A stretch of 64,000 bases of DNA from Phyllobacterium sp. T1293 (GCF_020731415.2 NZ_CP088273.1:3415001-3479000); one strand, 5' to 3'; shown: positions 1-8,294, numbered from the stretch's first letter. Made by a program: numbers and translations. Notes: generated from the letters alone by a model not told the origin.

Positions 1-215
1 CTTTTGACAAGGCAACCGTTGCCGCAGCCCGGCATGTGGCAGAACGGACAAAATCAGGCCATCTCGTTTCGGTTGCGGGTGGCGGTGACACTGTTGCCGC
101 TCTCAACCATGCGGGCGTTGCCGATGATATGACTTATATTTCGACCGCAGGCGGCGCTTTCCTTGAATGGATGGAAGGCAAGCCGCTGCCGGGCGTTGAT
201 GTACTCAAGCGTTAA
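1..215 (+). CDS. pgk: Phosphoglycerate kinase, C-terminal end (partial)
   Basis: Only the last 70 or so residues are in the window; the start lies upstream. The frame that ends in TAA at 213-215 carries the typical C-terminal pattern of phosphoglycerate kinase: a GGGDT nucleotide-binding stretch, then [18 protein letters not shown], which ends nearly all bacterial Pgk proteins. The enzyme makes ATP from 1,3-bisphosphoglycerate in glycolysis. The class I aldolase follows on the same strand, a linkage common in this order. A perfect stem lies just behind the stop codon. Confidence 0.95.
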   Translation, partial: FDKATVAAARHVAERTKSGHLVSVAGGGDTVAALNHAGVADDMTYISTAGGAFLEWMEGKPLPGVDVLKR

Positions 216-229
216 TGGCGCATTCAAGC

Positions 230-260
230 TAATCCGGGGGCTTTCGTGGTCCCCGGATTA
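230..260 (+). terminator. Hairpin behind pgk
   Basis: A perfect 10-bp inverted repeat (TAATCCGGGG at 230-239, CCCCGGATTA at 251-260) sits 15 bp after the pgk stop. No T-run follows, so it may end transcription weakly or only protect the mRNA 3' end. Confidence 0.55.
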
Positions 261-294
261 ACGAAGAACAGAAAATGTTATCCTGTTAAATCGG

Positions 295-309
295 TTGAAA
301 AAATTTCAA
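295..309. promoter_or_regulatory. Small inverted repeat in the aldolase leader
   Basis: TTGAAA at 295-300 and TTTCAA at 304-309 form a 6-bp inverted repeat with a 3-bp centre, about 85 bp before the aldolase start. It has the size of a transcription-factor site. No regulator can be named from the sequence. Confidence 0.3.
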
Positions 310-392
310 TCGTTTCAAAGGCTTGAACTGCCATTCCGTTTGATATGAGCTTCTGGTATGGGCCAGTCGACTAGAAACGGAGTGCATGATCT

Positions 393-1418
393 ATGAGTGA
401 ACGCCTGGAAGATATCGCAATTGCAATGGTTGCCAACGGCAAGGGCCTGCTTGCTGCGGATGAAAGTACAGCAACGATCAAGAAGCGGTTCGATACAATC
501 GGGCTTGAATCGACAGCCGATAGCCGCCGCGACTATCGCGAAATGTTGTTCCGCTCTGATGATGCCATGAAGAATTACATCTCCGGCGTCATTCTCTATG
601 ACGAAACCCTCCGTCAGAATGCCAAGGATGGCACACCTTTCGTACAGCTCCTGAAAGCTGCCGGTAGCATTCCGGGTATCAAGGTCGATGCGGGTGCCAA
701 GGATCTCGCCGGTTTTGCTGGTGAGACGATCACGGAAGGTCTTGATGGCCTGCGCGACCGGTTGGCTGAATATCACAAGCTTGGCGCGCGCTTTGCCAAA
801 TGGCGCGGCGTTATCAATATTTCCGGCAATCTGCCGACGTGGGGCGCTGTGAAGCAGAACGCGCAGGCTTTGGCCCGTTATGCCGCCCTTTGCCAGGAAG
901 CTGGTATTGTGCCGATCGTCGAGCCTGAAGTGCTGATGGACGGTAAGCCCGGCACGCATTCGATTGAGCGCTGCTACGATGTGACGGAATGGGTTCTCAA
1001 GACCGTTTTCACCGAACTCTATGATGCCCGCGTTGTGCTTGAAGGTATGATCCTCAAGCCAAACATGGTTATCGATGGCAAGAATGCGCGCAAGGCTTCG
1101 GTCGAACAGGTTGCCGAGCAGACGGTTCGTCTGTTGAAGTCGACGGTTCCTGCCGCTGTACCCGGCATTGCATTCCTGTCCGGCGGTCAGTCGGATGAAG
1201 AAGCAACGGCGCATCTCTCGGCGATGAATGCTGCTCACGACCTGCCATGGAAGCTGACTTTCTCCTATGGCCGTGCCCTGCAGGCCGCGGCTCTGAGCGC
1301 CTGGAATGGCAAATCGGAAAATGTTGCAGCCGGTCAGCGCGCCTTTGCGCACCGCGCCAAAATGAACAGCCTTGCCGCAACAGGCGGCTGGAAAAAGGAC
1401 CTGGAAAAGGCCGCTTAA
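393..1418 (+). CDS. fbaB: Class I fructose-bisphosphate aldolase
   Basis: This 341-residue protein is a full-length class I (Schiff-base) fructose-1,6-bisphosphate aldolase of the eukaryote-like type, cleaving FBP to dihydroxyacetone phosphate and glyceraldehyde 3-phosphate. The signature GKGLLAADES lies at residues 17-26, and LEGMILKPNMV contains the expected Schiff-base lysine K222. The ATG at 393 follows an AACGGAG ribosome site. It sits directly behind pgk, so two glycolytic or gluconeogenic steps are linked. A strong terminator follows. The symbol is uncertain because class I enzymes are named variously (fba, fda, fbaB). Confidence 0.95.
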   Translation: MSERLEDIAIAMVANGKGLLAADESTATIKKRFDTIGLESTADSRRDYREMLFRSDDAMKNYISGVILYDETLRQNAKDGTPFVQLLKAAGSIPGIKVDAGAKDLAGFAGETITEGLDGLRDRLAEYHKLGARFAKWRGVINISGNLPTWGAVKQNAQALARYAALCQEAGIVPIVEPEVLMDGKPGTHSIERCYDVTEWVLKTVFTELYDARVVLEGMILKPNMVIDGKNARKASVEQVAEQTVRLLKSTVPAAVPGIAFLSGGQSDEEATAHLSAMNAAHDLPWKLTFSYGRALQAAALSAWNGKSENVAAGQRAFAHRAKMNSLAATGGWKKDLEKAA

Positions 1419-1448
1419 GCGTTTTTTATCTAAAAACGTCTCTCATAG

Positions 1449-1480
1449 AGCCCGGGCCGGAATCAGGTCCGGGCTTTTTT
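1449..1480 (+). terminator. Rho-independent terminator of the aldolase gene
   Basis: AGCCCGG at 1449-1455 pairs with CCGGGCT at 1469-1475, followed by a run of six T. The next gene starts only about 18 bp later, so that gene depends on readthrough or on a promoter inside this stretch. Confidence 0.85.
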
Positions 1481-1497
1481 ATGTTTATGAGGTGCGT

Positions 1498-2241
1498 TTG
1501 ACCAAACCATCGGCTTTCCATCCCCTTGTCAGCTGGCTGCTGTTTCCCGTCTATGCTTGGCAGGGAATAGCGGTACGCCTGAATACGGAACGCATGGTGC
1601 CGCCGGGTGCGTTTCCCGTTGGCGAAATCGCAGGCAAGGAACCGGCGATCCGCCTGCTGGTGCTGGGTGATTCCTCTGCGGCCGGTGTGGGTGTCAGCGA
1701 TGTCTGGCAAAGCCTTTGCGTGCGGCTCGCCGTCCATTTGCAGGGGAGGACCGGGCGCAAGATTATCTGGCGCGCTGCCGGGTTCAATTCGGCTACATCA
1801 GGCCAGTTGCGTGATCATGTGGTGCCCAATATCGAACGGGGTATGTGGACCCATATCGTGCTGACAACCGGCTCGAATGACACCAAGAATTTCCATTCGG
1901 TTTCCCGTTTCAAGAAGGAGTTCGGCGGGCTGCTCTATGCTTTGAAAGCCAAATGGCCGGAGACTTCTATTGTCTGGTCCCCGGTTATCGATTTTCGTGA
2001 TGTGCCTGCCATGCCGCCGCTGCTCGGGCGCATTCTGGAAGGGCGCGCAGGTGCGATCAATGCCATGGGTGAACGGCTTTGCCGGGAGCGGATGGCAATA
2101 CCGGCAACGCGCCTGCCGGTGGAAGGGCCGGAAGGCTTTTCCAGTGATGGTTTTCACGCTTCGGCGCTTGGCTATGATGCCTGGGCAAAACATCTCGTGC
2201 CATATGTGCTTAATTTGACGAATGGTGAGAGGGCGGGCTGA
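1498..2241 (+). CDS. SGNH/GDSL-family hydrolase
   Basis: A 247-residue serine hydrolase of the SGNH fold (esterase, lipase or deacetylase type). The blocks are visible: GDSS near residue 57 with the nucleophile serine, a glycine in the AGFNS region, TGSND as block III, and DGFHAS near the C-terminus with the catalytic Asp and His. The N-terminus has one hydrophobic segment and may be a membrane anchor. I chose the TTG at 1498 because an AGG sits 5 bp upstream; GTG at 1492 is an alternative. A longer in-frame ATG at 1372 would overlap the aldolase gene and its terminator and is unlikely. The substrate is unknown. Confidence 0.8.
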   Translation: MTKPSAFHPLVSWLLFPVYAWQGIAVRLNTERMVPPGAFPVGEIAGKEPAIRLLVLGDSSAAGVGVSDVWQSLCVRLAVHLQGRTGRKIIWRAAGFNSATSGQLRDHVVPNIERGMWTHIVLTTGSNDTKNFHSVSRFKKEFGGLLYALKAKWPETSIVWSPVIDFRDVPAMPPLLGRILEGRAGAINAMGERLCRERMAIPATRLPVEGPEGFSSDGFHASALGYDAWAKHLVPYVLNLTNGERAG

Positions 2242-2246
2242 GGCTT

Positions 2247-2460
2247 TGCGTGGTCGACATAACAACCATGAAGGAAAGTGAGGATGCAACGCTAGTCGCG
2301 AAGGTTGCAGAACTTGACTCGCTACACCGTCATCCTCGGGCTTGACCCGAGGACCCACCGTTGTGAGCAATGATATCTCCACTTGCAACACGTTCGGACA
2401 ATCACAACTATCTGGCGCAATCCGAGATTGGATCCTCGGGTCCAGCCCGAGGATGACGGT
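2247..2460. repeat. Nested palindromic intergenic element, copy 1 (incomplete)
   Basis: The left outer module (2247-2310) matches the left arm of the element at 37001. An inner palindromic unit begins CGTCATCCTCGGG at 2328, and its inverted partner, ending in GAGGATGACGG, lies at 2431-2460. The right outer arm is missing or too decayed to recognise. Related copies lie at 37001, 40711 and 46392. No coding potential is evident. Confidence 0.75.
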
Positions 2461-2500
2461 GGGGTGGGGCTGGAGGAGATGGGAGCCCAGCCTATCCGAC

Positions 2501-2665
2501 TTACAACCCGCTATGACTGGCAATTACGATAATCAGCATGGCAAAAATGGCTCCGGCGGCGATTTTCCAGAAATCCCCGCGCTTTTTCATGCCCGGCCAT
2601 CCCAGTGGCTTGATGAGATGGAGTGCCATCAGGAGAATCAGCAGCAGGGGCAAAATCTTGAGCAT
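2501..2665 (-). CDS. Small membrane protein of unknown function
   Basis: A possible 54-residue protein. The start is a hydrophobic stretch (residues 1-20, rich in Leu and Ile), then a short basic loop and a second hydrophobic helix (residues 35-50), so a two-pass small membrane protein. The ATG at 2665 lacks a clear ribosome site. It is short and borders a repeat, so its reality is moderate. I do not recognise a family. It is transcribed away from the divergent prpE gene. Confidence 0.45.
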   Translation of the reverse strand: MLKILPLLLILLMALHLIKPLGWPGMKKRGDFWKIAAGAIFAMLIIVIASHSGL

Positions 2666-2802
2666 TGTGGTTAAAGAGCCTGCAGCCTGACGGGAATGGA
2701 TAAAGTGGGATTCGACAAGTGTGCGATCCCCCGCCAATTGTCAAATAGGCCTTTGACTCTGCCGCATACATTGAGGAAGGTGCGGTATCTGGGAGGATAT
2801 TT

Positions 2803-4713
2803 ATGACATCACGTTACGCGCAGGTCTATCGGGATTGGCAATCCGATCCGGAGGGATTTTGGGCCGGGGCTGCTCAGGCTATTGACTGGATGCGGCCATG
2901 GGAACAGGTCTTTGATGCCACACAGGAGCCCTATGGGCGCTGGTATCCGGGTGCTGAATGCAACACCTGCTATAATGCCGTTGATCGCCATGTGGAGCGT
3001 GGACGGGCTGATCAGGTCGCCCTGATCTATGACAGCGCGATTACCGGCACAGGGCGCAAGATCACCTATGCGGCGCTGCTCGATGAGGTGAATGCGCTGG
3101 CGGCTGTACTGATCGACAGAGGTGTCGGAAAAGGCGACCGCGTTATCATCTACATGGCTATGGTTCCGGAAGCTGTGGTGGCGATGCTTGCCTGCGCGCG
3201 TATCGGCGCTGTTCATTCCGTCGTGTTTGGCGGCTTTGCCGCGCATGAGCTGGCAACGCGTATTGATGATGCGAAGCCCGTCATGATTATCGCCACTTCC
3301 TGCGGTCTGGAGCCCGGCCGGGTGGTGGCCTACAAGCCGATGCTCGACAAGGCCATTGACGAGGCGGCGCACAAGGTCAGTTCCTGCCTCATTCTGGTGC
3401 GCCCGCAGCAACCGCATGAGTTGGTGCAGGGGCGCGATTTCGACTATGCGCAAGCAGTCAGCGCGGCGAAAGACCGGAAGGTGCCCTGCGCGGCTGTAAA
3501 GGCAACCGATCCGCTTTATATCCTCTACACATCGGGCACGACGGGCCAGCCAAAGGGCGTGGTGCGCGATAATGGCGGGCATCTGGTGGCTCTGGCCTGG
3601 TCCATGGGTGCGATTTATGACACCTATGCGGGTGAGGTATTCTGGGCTGCTTCCGATATAGGCTGGGCCGTGGGGCACTCATACATAACCTATGCACCGC
3701 TCTTCATAGGCGCAACAAGCGTGCTGTTTGAGGGCAAGCCGGTTGGAACACCCGATGCCGGAACATTCTGGCGGGTGATCTCAGATCATAAGGTCAAGAT
3801 ACTGTTTACGGCGCCAACAGCTTTTCGCGCCATCAAAAAGGAAGATCCGAAGGGCGAGTTTATCGGGAAATATGACCTCTCCTCGCTCAAATACCTGTTT
3901 CTGGCGGGCGAGCGGGCGGATACCGACACGATCAAATGGGCCGAGGAAAAACTCGGCGTTCCGGTCATCGACCATTGGTGGCAGACGGAAAGCGGCTGGC
4001 CGATGGCCGCCAATCCGGCAGGACTTGGTATGCTTCCCGTCAAATACGGCTCGCCGACAGTGCCGATGCCCGGCTATGACGTGCAGGTGCTTGACGATGC
4101 CGGACATCCGGTAAAGCGGGGCGAGCTTGGCAATATCGTCGTCAAGCTGCCACTGCCGCCCGCGTGCCTGCCAACATTATGGAAGGCCGATCAACGGTTT
4201 CGCGATGCCTATATGGTGGAATTCCCCGGCTACTACAAAACTGCCGATGCCGGGATCGTCGACGAGGACGGCTATATCTACATCATGAGCCGCACTGACG
4301 ATATCATCAATGTTGCGGGCCATCGCCTCTCCACTGGCTCTATGGAAGAGGTGTTATCAAGCCATCCAGATGTGGCCGAATGTGCTGTTATCGGCATTGC
4401 CGATCATCTCAAAGGGCAGGTACCTTGCGGCTTCATCGTGCTTAAATCCGGCGTTACCCGAGCAGCTGAAGACATTGAGAAGGATTGCGTGGCGCTTATC
4501 CGTGACAGGATTGGGCCGGTTGCCGCCTTCAAGATCACGGTTACCGCCAAGCGCCTGCCCAAGACGCGCTCCGGCAAGATTCTGCGTGGCACAATGCAGA
4601 AGATCGCCGATCAGGAGCCGTGGAACATGCCGGCGACCATTGATGACCCTGCCATTCTGGATGAGATCAAGGCGGTGCTGAATGCAAGGGGTATTGGCGT
4701 TCCCGCCGGTTGA
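2803..4713 (+). CDS. prpE: Propionyl-CoA synthetase (propionate-CoA ligase)
   Basis: This 636-residue adenylate-forming enzyme activates propionate (and probably acetate) with ATP and CoA. The N-terminus matches the acetyl/propionyl-CoA synthetase N-domain; the P-loop YTSGTTGQPKG is at residues 242-252; the C-terminal hinge motif is followed by KTRSGKILR with the catalytic, acetylation-controlled lysine K592. Early residues such as NTCYNAVDRHV fit PrpE better than Acs. An ideal GGAGG at 2792 precedes the ATG. No methylcitrate-cycle genes are adjacent. An SDR gene follows 50 bp later and is probably co-transcribed. Confidence 0.92.
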   Translation: MTSRYAQVYRDWQSDPEGFWAGAAQAIDWMRPWEQVFDATQEPYGRWYPGAECNTCYNAVDRHVERGRADQVALIYDSAITGTGRKITYAALLDEVNALAAVLIDRGVGKGDRVIIYMAMVPEAVVAMLACARIGAVHSVVFGGFAAHELATRIDDAKPVMIIATSCGLEPGRVVAYKPMLDKAIDEAAHKVSSCLILVRPQQPHELVQGRDFDYAQAVSAAKDRKVPCAAVKATDPLYILYTSGTTGQPKGVVRDNGGHLVALAWSMGAIYDTYAGEVFWAASDIGWAVGHSYITYAPLFIGATSVLFEGKPVGTPDAGTFWRVISDHKVKILFTAPTAFRAIKKEDPKGEFIGKYDLSSLKYLFLAGERADTDTIKWAEEKLGVPVIDHWWQTESGWPMAANPAGLGMLPVKYGSPTVPMPGYDVQVLDDAGHPVKRGELGNIVVKLPLPPACLPTLWKADQRFRDAYMVEFPGYYKTADAGIVDEDGYIYIMSRTDDIINVAGHRLSTGSMEEVLSSHPDVAECAVIGIADHLKGQVPCGFIVLKSGVTRAAEDIEKDCVALIRDRIGPVAAFKITVTAKRLPKTRSGKILRGTMQKIADQEPWNMPATIDDPAILDEIKAVLNARGIGVPAG

Positions 4714-4763
4714 CCCCCGGGGCGTGAGAGTTAAGCTTCGATTCCCGATCAGGAGAATCGAAT

Positions 4764-5549
4764 ATGGCTTTGGATGGCAAGATTGCAATTGTTACCGGCG
4801 GTGCTCAGGGTATCGGCAATGCCATTGCCCGGCGCTTTCTGCAGGATGGCGCGAGCGTGATGATTGCCGACAGCAATGATGAACGCGGGCTTGCGGCGGT
4901 CAAGGACCTCAGCGGTTTTGGCAAGGTGCGGTTCACCTCCACGGATGTCAGCAGCAAACTCGATGTGCATAATCTGGTTGCAGCGACCCTTGATGCATTT
5001 GGCGATATCGATGTTCTCGTCAACAATGCCGGTATTGTTCACAAGGCCGAATTCCTCGATATCAAGGAAGAGGATTTCGACCGGGTTCTGCGCATCAACC
5101 TGAAAGGCTCGTTCCTGTGTGGGCAGGCGATAGGCCGTCACATGGTGGACAAGGTGCAGAAGGGCGGGTCGCCCGGCGCAATCATCAATCTGTCTTCGAT
5201 CAATGCCCTGTTTGGTCTGGGCAATCAGGTGCCCTATTCCATCTCCAAGGGCGGGGTGAACCAATTGACACGGGTTATGGCCGTATCACTCGCCATCCAC
5301 GGGATCAGGGTCAATGCCATTGGCCCCGGTTCGATCAATACGGATATGCTGGAGGCTGTGAATTCCGATGCGGCTTCGAAGCAGCGCATGCTTTCCCGCA
5401 CGCCGCTTGGCCGGATTGGGGAACCATCAGAAATTGCTGCGATTGCCGCGTTTCTGGCTTCCGACTATGCCAGCTATATCACCGGCCAGACCATTTATGC
5501 CGATGGTGGGCGATTGCCTCTCAATTACACGGTTCCCGTCAAATCATAG
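4764..5549 (+). CDS. Short-chain dehydrogenase/reductase
   Basis: A classical 261-residue SDR that uses NAD(P)H. TGGAQGIG (residues 11-18) is the cofactor loop, NNAG (87-90) the structural motif, and the catalytic set is Ser 144/145, Tyr 158 and Lys 162. An acidic residue at the end of the second strand (IADSN) suggests NAD rather than NADP. AGGAGA precedes the ATG. Its position behind prpE suggests one transcript, but the substrate cannot be told; 3-oxoacyl or sugar dehydrogenase activity is possible. Confidence 0.88.
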   Translation: MALDGKIAIVTGGAQGIGNAIARRFLQDGASVMIADSNDERGLAAVKDLSGFGKVRFTSTDVSSKLDVHNLVAATLDAFGDIDVLVNNAGIVHKAEFLDIKEEDFDRVLRINLKGSFLCGQAIGRHMVDKVQKGGSPGAIINLSSINALFGLGNQVPYSISKGGVNQLTRVMAVSLAIHGIRVNAIGPGSINTDMLEAVNSDAASKQRMLSRTPLGRIGEPSEIAAIAAFLASDYASYITGQTIYADGGRLPLNYTVPVKS

Positions 5550-5565
5550 GTGTTATTTTTCACCC

Positions 5566-5602
5566 CCTGCTGACAGGCTACTGACAGAAGGTTGTCAGTA
5601 GG
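5566..5602 (+). promoter_or_regulatory. Candidate PhoB box (three 11-bp units) ahead of the DUF1127 gene
   Basis: CTGACAG at 5570, CTGACAG at 5581 and TTGTCAG at 5592 are spaced exactly 11 bp apart, as PhoB units are. Read on the other strand the fit is better (CTGTCAG, CTGTCAG, CTGACAA). A GATAGT about 12 bp downstream could be a -10. The central part is also a perfect inverted repeat (CTACTGACA 5578-5586, TGTCAGTAG 5593-5601), so another dimeric regulator is possible. Confidence 0.5.
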
Positions 5603-5642
5603 GGTATGCGATAGTGTCTTCATAAGCAAAGGAGACACGGAC

Positions 5643-5942
5643 ATGAATATGATTGATTTCGGCATCGTAGATACGGTGAAGCGTCTGTGGACGGGATACA
5701 CGCACACACGCGAGGAAATGCGGACTGAACGCGCCATCAACAATCTTCCTGACTATCTGCTGAAAGACATTGGCTGGCCCGATGCCTATGCAGAACGTCT
5801 TGCGATGCGCAATTCGGTGAAGGACATCGCAGCTGGCAATGACAATGCCAGCGCGATTCGCCGTTCCGATCGCCTGCTGCGCCCAACGCCGCATAGAGGC
5901 AGAAAAACAAGCCAAAACGGTCATTTGACGCTAGAATACTAA
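5643..5942 (+). CDS. DUF1127 domain protein
   Basis: A 99-residue basic protein. The DUF1127 core spans roughly residues 20-50, with the pattern RAINNLPDYLLKDIG typical of these small alphaproteobacterial proteins. Family members have been linked to RNA turnover and, in Agrobacterium, to phosphate and carbon metabolism. AAAGGAG at 5628-5634 fixes the ATG at 5643; an earlier in-frame start at 5592 would lie inside the upstream inverted repeat. The tail of about 45 residues beyond the domain is basic and longer than in the shortest members. Confidence 0.85.
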   Translation: MNMIDFGIVDTVKRLWTGYTHTREEMRTERAINNLPDYLLKDIGWPDAYAERLAMRNSVKDIAAGNDNASAIRRSDRLLRPTPHRGRKTSQNGHLTLEY

Positions 5943-5969
5943 TTATTGAAGCCAAAGGGAGCATCTGCC

Positions 5970-6560
5970 ATGGACCAGAAAAAGACAATCGGCCTCGTAT
6001 TCATCGATCAGTTTGCTGATTGGGAATTCGGCTTGTTGGCTGGCTCGGCTGTCGAATGGTTTGGCGCGCGGATAATTGCCTTGGCTCCGACATCAGGTCC
6101 ACTGAAATCCATTGGCGGCTTGCATCTTGTGCCGGATCGCGGGCTTGACCCGCAGGATAATACCGATCTGGATGCGGTTGCTGTCATCGGTGCCAACACA
6201 TGGCCTTCGGAAGACGCTCCTGACATTGCACCGCTTTTAAAGTCAGTTTTGTCAGGTGGCGGAATTGTTGGCGGCATTTGCGGCGGCACGCTGGCGCTGG
6301 CGCGCGCTGGTCTTTTCGAGGGCCGCAAACACACCAGCAATGGGGCTGGCTGGATACAGTCGGTCATGGGCGAATATGCGGGCTCTTCCCTCTATCAGGA
6401 TGTGCCCTATGCGGTGCGTGACGCGCATATTGTCAGCGCTGCCGGGTCGGCTCCCGGCACATTTGCCACAGAGTTTCTTGAAGCGGTTCTGCCTGAGCAG
6501 GCTGGGCAGATTGCCGAAATGCGCAGCTTTATCGCGCGCGAATATCAGGCGGCGGGTTGA
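5970..6560 (+). CDS. DJ-1/PfpI family protein
   Basis: A 196-residue class I glutamine-amidotransferase-like protein of the DJ-1/PfpI family. GGICGGTLALA around residues 101-111 is the nucleophile elbow with Cys 104; a family-typical acidic position occurs in DWEFG near residue 17. Members act as proteases, glyoxalases or deglycases; which one cannot be decided. The ATG at 5970 has AAAGGGAG 8 bp upstream. It lies 27 bp behind the DUF1127 gene and is followed closely by the next two genes, so the four may be one operon. Confidence 0.85.
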   Translation: MDQKKTIGLVFIDQFADWEFGLLAGSAVEWFGARIIALAPTSGPLKSIGGLHLVPDRGLDPQDNTDLDAVAVIGANTWPSEDAPDIAPLLKSVLSGGGIVGGICGGTLALARAGLFEGRKHTSNGAGWIQSVMGEYAGSSLYQDVPYAVRDAHIVSAAGSAPGTFATEFLEAVLPEQAGQIAEMRSFIAREYQAAG

Positions 6561-6584
6561 TCGCCACATCGAGGGAGGAATGAC

Positions 6585-6992
6585 ATGAAAAGCTGGGCAG
6601 AGAAATTGAATGCGAGCGGCCCCTTCGAGGTCAAACCGGTCCCGGTCAATATTGCCGGTATGAAGGCTGGGGAGATCATGCTGGTTCCGACCCCTCGTCT
6701 GGTGGATGATTTTATTCGCACACTCCCGAAGGGCAGGCATATGGATGTGAAAACCTTGCGACAGGCTATGGCCAAACAGCATGGAGCTGAAGTGACTTGT
6801 CCTATCACGCTGGGATTCCATTTGCGTACGGTCGCTGAGGCGGCATTCGAAGATTATCAACGGTCGGGCGATATCTGCTCGGTGACGCCATTCTGGAGGG
6901 TCCTTGATTCCAGTACATCCACCGTTTCCCGATTGTCGTTCGGGGCGGCTTTTGTAACCGAACAGCGCCTGAATGAAGGCCTGAAGGAATAG
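6585..6992 (+). CDS. MGMT-like (alkyltransferase-type DNA-binding domain) protein
   Basis: A 135-residue protein that resembles short proteins with the DNA-binding domain of O6-methylguanine-DNA methyltransferase. The stretch PRLVDDFIRTLPKGR and the following HGAEVTCPITLGF fit the helix-turn-helix and the region of the usual cysteine motif, but the canonical PCHRV is not present, so methyl transfer is doubtful. GGAGG precedes the ATG. It is 4 bp from the following regulator gene. The function is inferred only at fold level. Confidence 0.6.
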   Translation: MKSWAEKLNASGPFEVKPVPVNIAGMKAGEIMLVPTPRLVDDFIRTLPKGRHMDVKTLRQAMAKQHGAEVTCPITLGFHLRTVAEAAFEDYQRSGDICSVTPFWRVLDSSTSTVSRLSFGAAFVTEQRLNEGLKE

Positions 6993-6996
6993 TGAC

Positions 6997-7704
6997 ATGC
7001 GACGAGCAGACCGTCTCTTTCAGATTGTGCAGAAACTCCGCGGCGGACGCCTTGTCACCGCGCGCCAGCTGGCGGAAAAGCTCGAAGTGTCCGAGCGTAC
7101 TATCTATCGCGATATTGCCGACCTGCAATCAACGGGCGTGCCAATCGATGGGGAGGCGGGCGTCGGTTACATCCTGCGCGAGGGATTTGACCTGCCTCCA
7201 CTGATGTTTACCCGTGATGAGGTGGTGGCGCTGGTTGCCGGAGCCCGGCTGATTACGGCCTGGGGCGGTGCTTCCATGGCGCGTGCTGCCGAGGAAGCCA
7301 TTATCAAGATCGGCGCTGTCCTGCCCAAGGATGACCGCCCGCGCATCGCCAATACGCATATTCATTCATCCAGCACCAATATCAGCGGCCATGACCGGGC
7401 AATGATCGATCTGGCTGAAAACGCTGCAGACCAGTGTCAGGTGCTGTCGATCACCTATAAGGACCTTGATGGGAAGGAAAGCCTGCGCGATATCCGCCCG
7501 CTTGGCCTGTGGTTCTGGGGTAAGGTCTGGACTGTTATCAGCTGGTGCGAGCTGCGCAACGATTTCCGTACATTCCGCATCGACCGGATATCCAAGGCGG
7601 ACAAAGCCCTGCGTATTTTCCGTCAGGAGCGTGGCAAGACGCTGGCCGATTTCTATCGCCGTGTGGAATTGAGTGAAGCCCCGGATGCGAAGAAAGCGTC
7701 TTAA
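6997..7704 (+). CDS. YafY-type transcriptional regulator (HTH plus WYL domain)
   Basis: This 235-residue protein has an N-terminal HTH_11 domain (residues 1-60, with TARQLAEKLEVSERTIYRD as the recognition region) and a C-terminal WYL domain (about 135-220). WYL proteins sense ligands, often nucleic acid or nucleotides, and frequently control DNA-damage or defence genes. It is translationally linked to the MGMT-like gene (4-bp gap), which it may control. Its stop codon overlaps that of the convergent GNAT gene. Confidence 0.9.
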   Translation: MRRADRLFQIVQKLRGGRLVTARQLAEKLEVSERTIYRDIADLQSTGVPIDGEAGVGYILREGFDLPPLMFTRDEVVALVAGARLITAWGGASMARAAEEAIIKIGAVLPKDDRPRIANTHIHSSSTNISGHDRAMIDLAENAADQCQVLSITYKDLDGKESLRDIRPLGLWFWGKVWTVISWCELRNDFRTFRIDRISKADKALRIFRQERGKTLADFYRRVELSEAPDAKKAS

Positions 7705-8210
7705 GGCGTCATATCCTCTCGGGTCATCACAAAACGTTTGTATGGAATACCATCCTGCTCGGCTTTGAGCCCGATCTTTTGTGCGACATGGATCGATGCC
7801 GCATTGTCAGGATGAATCTCGGCGATGACGCGATCGACACCCACGGTGTTAAAGGCGTGAAGAATAAGGGGCCACGCCGCTTCGGTCGCATAGCCTTTGC
7901 TCCAGGCATGGCGGTTAAGCCGCCAGCCAATTTCAATATCGGGTCCCACGGCATCATCAGGAATGAGCAAAACCCAGCCGAGAAACAACTCCGGCTGTTG
8001 TTTGGTAAAAATAGACCAATAGCCCAGACCGGGTCCGAAGTCTGTCTCAATACGAGATGTAACGAAACGACGGTGTTCCTCCGGATCGTGCCACGGCCCC
8101 GGAACATATTTCGTAACCTCCGGGTCGCGGTCCATCGCCATGCTGGCATCAAGATCGGCCATGATGCGCGGACGCAGGAAAAGGCGTTCCGTTTCAAATG
8201 TCGGTAGCAA
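7701..8210 (-). CDS. GNAT family N-acetyltransferase (RimJ/RimL type)
   Basis: A 169-residue acetyltransferase with the RimJ/RimL pattern: an ETERLFLRP start, IGWRLNRHAWSKGYATEA as the acetyl-CoA pyrophosphate loop region, and HPDNAASIHVAQKIGLK as motif B. These enzymes acetylate ribosomal proteins or small amines. The start is probably TTG at 8210, because GGAGA lies 8 bp upstream and no ATG occurs before the conserved N-terminus. The substrate is unknown. Confidence 0.82.
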   Translation of the reverse strand: MLPTFETERLFLRPRIMADLDASMAMDRDPEVTKYVPGPWHDPEEHRRFVTSRIETDFGPGLGYWSIFTKQQPELFLGWVLLIPDDAVGPDIEIGWRLNRHAWSKGYATEAAWPLILHAFNTVGVDRVIAEIHPDNAASIHVAQKIGLKAEQDGIPYKRFVMTREDMTP

Positions 8211-8231
8211 ACCGTTCTCTCCAAAAACAAA

Positions 8232-8256
8232 AAAGCTCCACCAGAGGCGGAGCTTT
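8232..8256 (-). terminator. Rho-independent terminator of trcR
   Basis: AAAGCTCC at 8232-8239 and GGAGCTTT at 8249-8256 form a perfect 8-bp stem. On the minus strand it is followed by a T-rich run (TTTTTTGTTTTT when the stem end is included), right behind the DUF1013 gene. Confidence 0.85.
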
Positions 8257-8294
8257 CCTGATTTCAGAACTGCCCGTCAAGGCAATCGTGGTGC

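Noticed and set aside
315..1352. Long minus-strand ORF (345 residues) over the aldolase gene
   Set aside because: It is antisense to a full-length aldolase with all motifs; its protein shows no family and its codon use is a mirror of the real gene.
2247..2460. Repeat copies as insertion sequences
   Set aside because: No transposase ORF is inside any copy; they are at most non-autonomous elements.
2342..2674. 110-residue plus-strand ORF behind repeat copy 1
   Set aside because: It starts inside the repeat and is antisense to the small membrane ORF.
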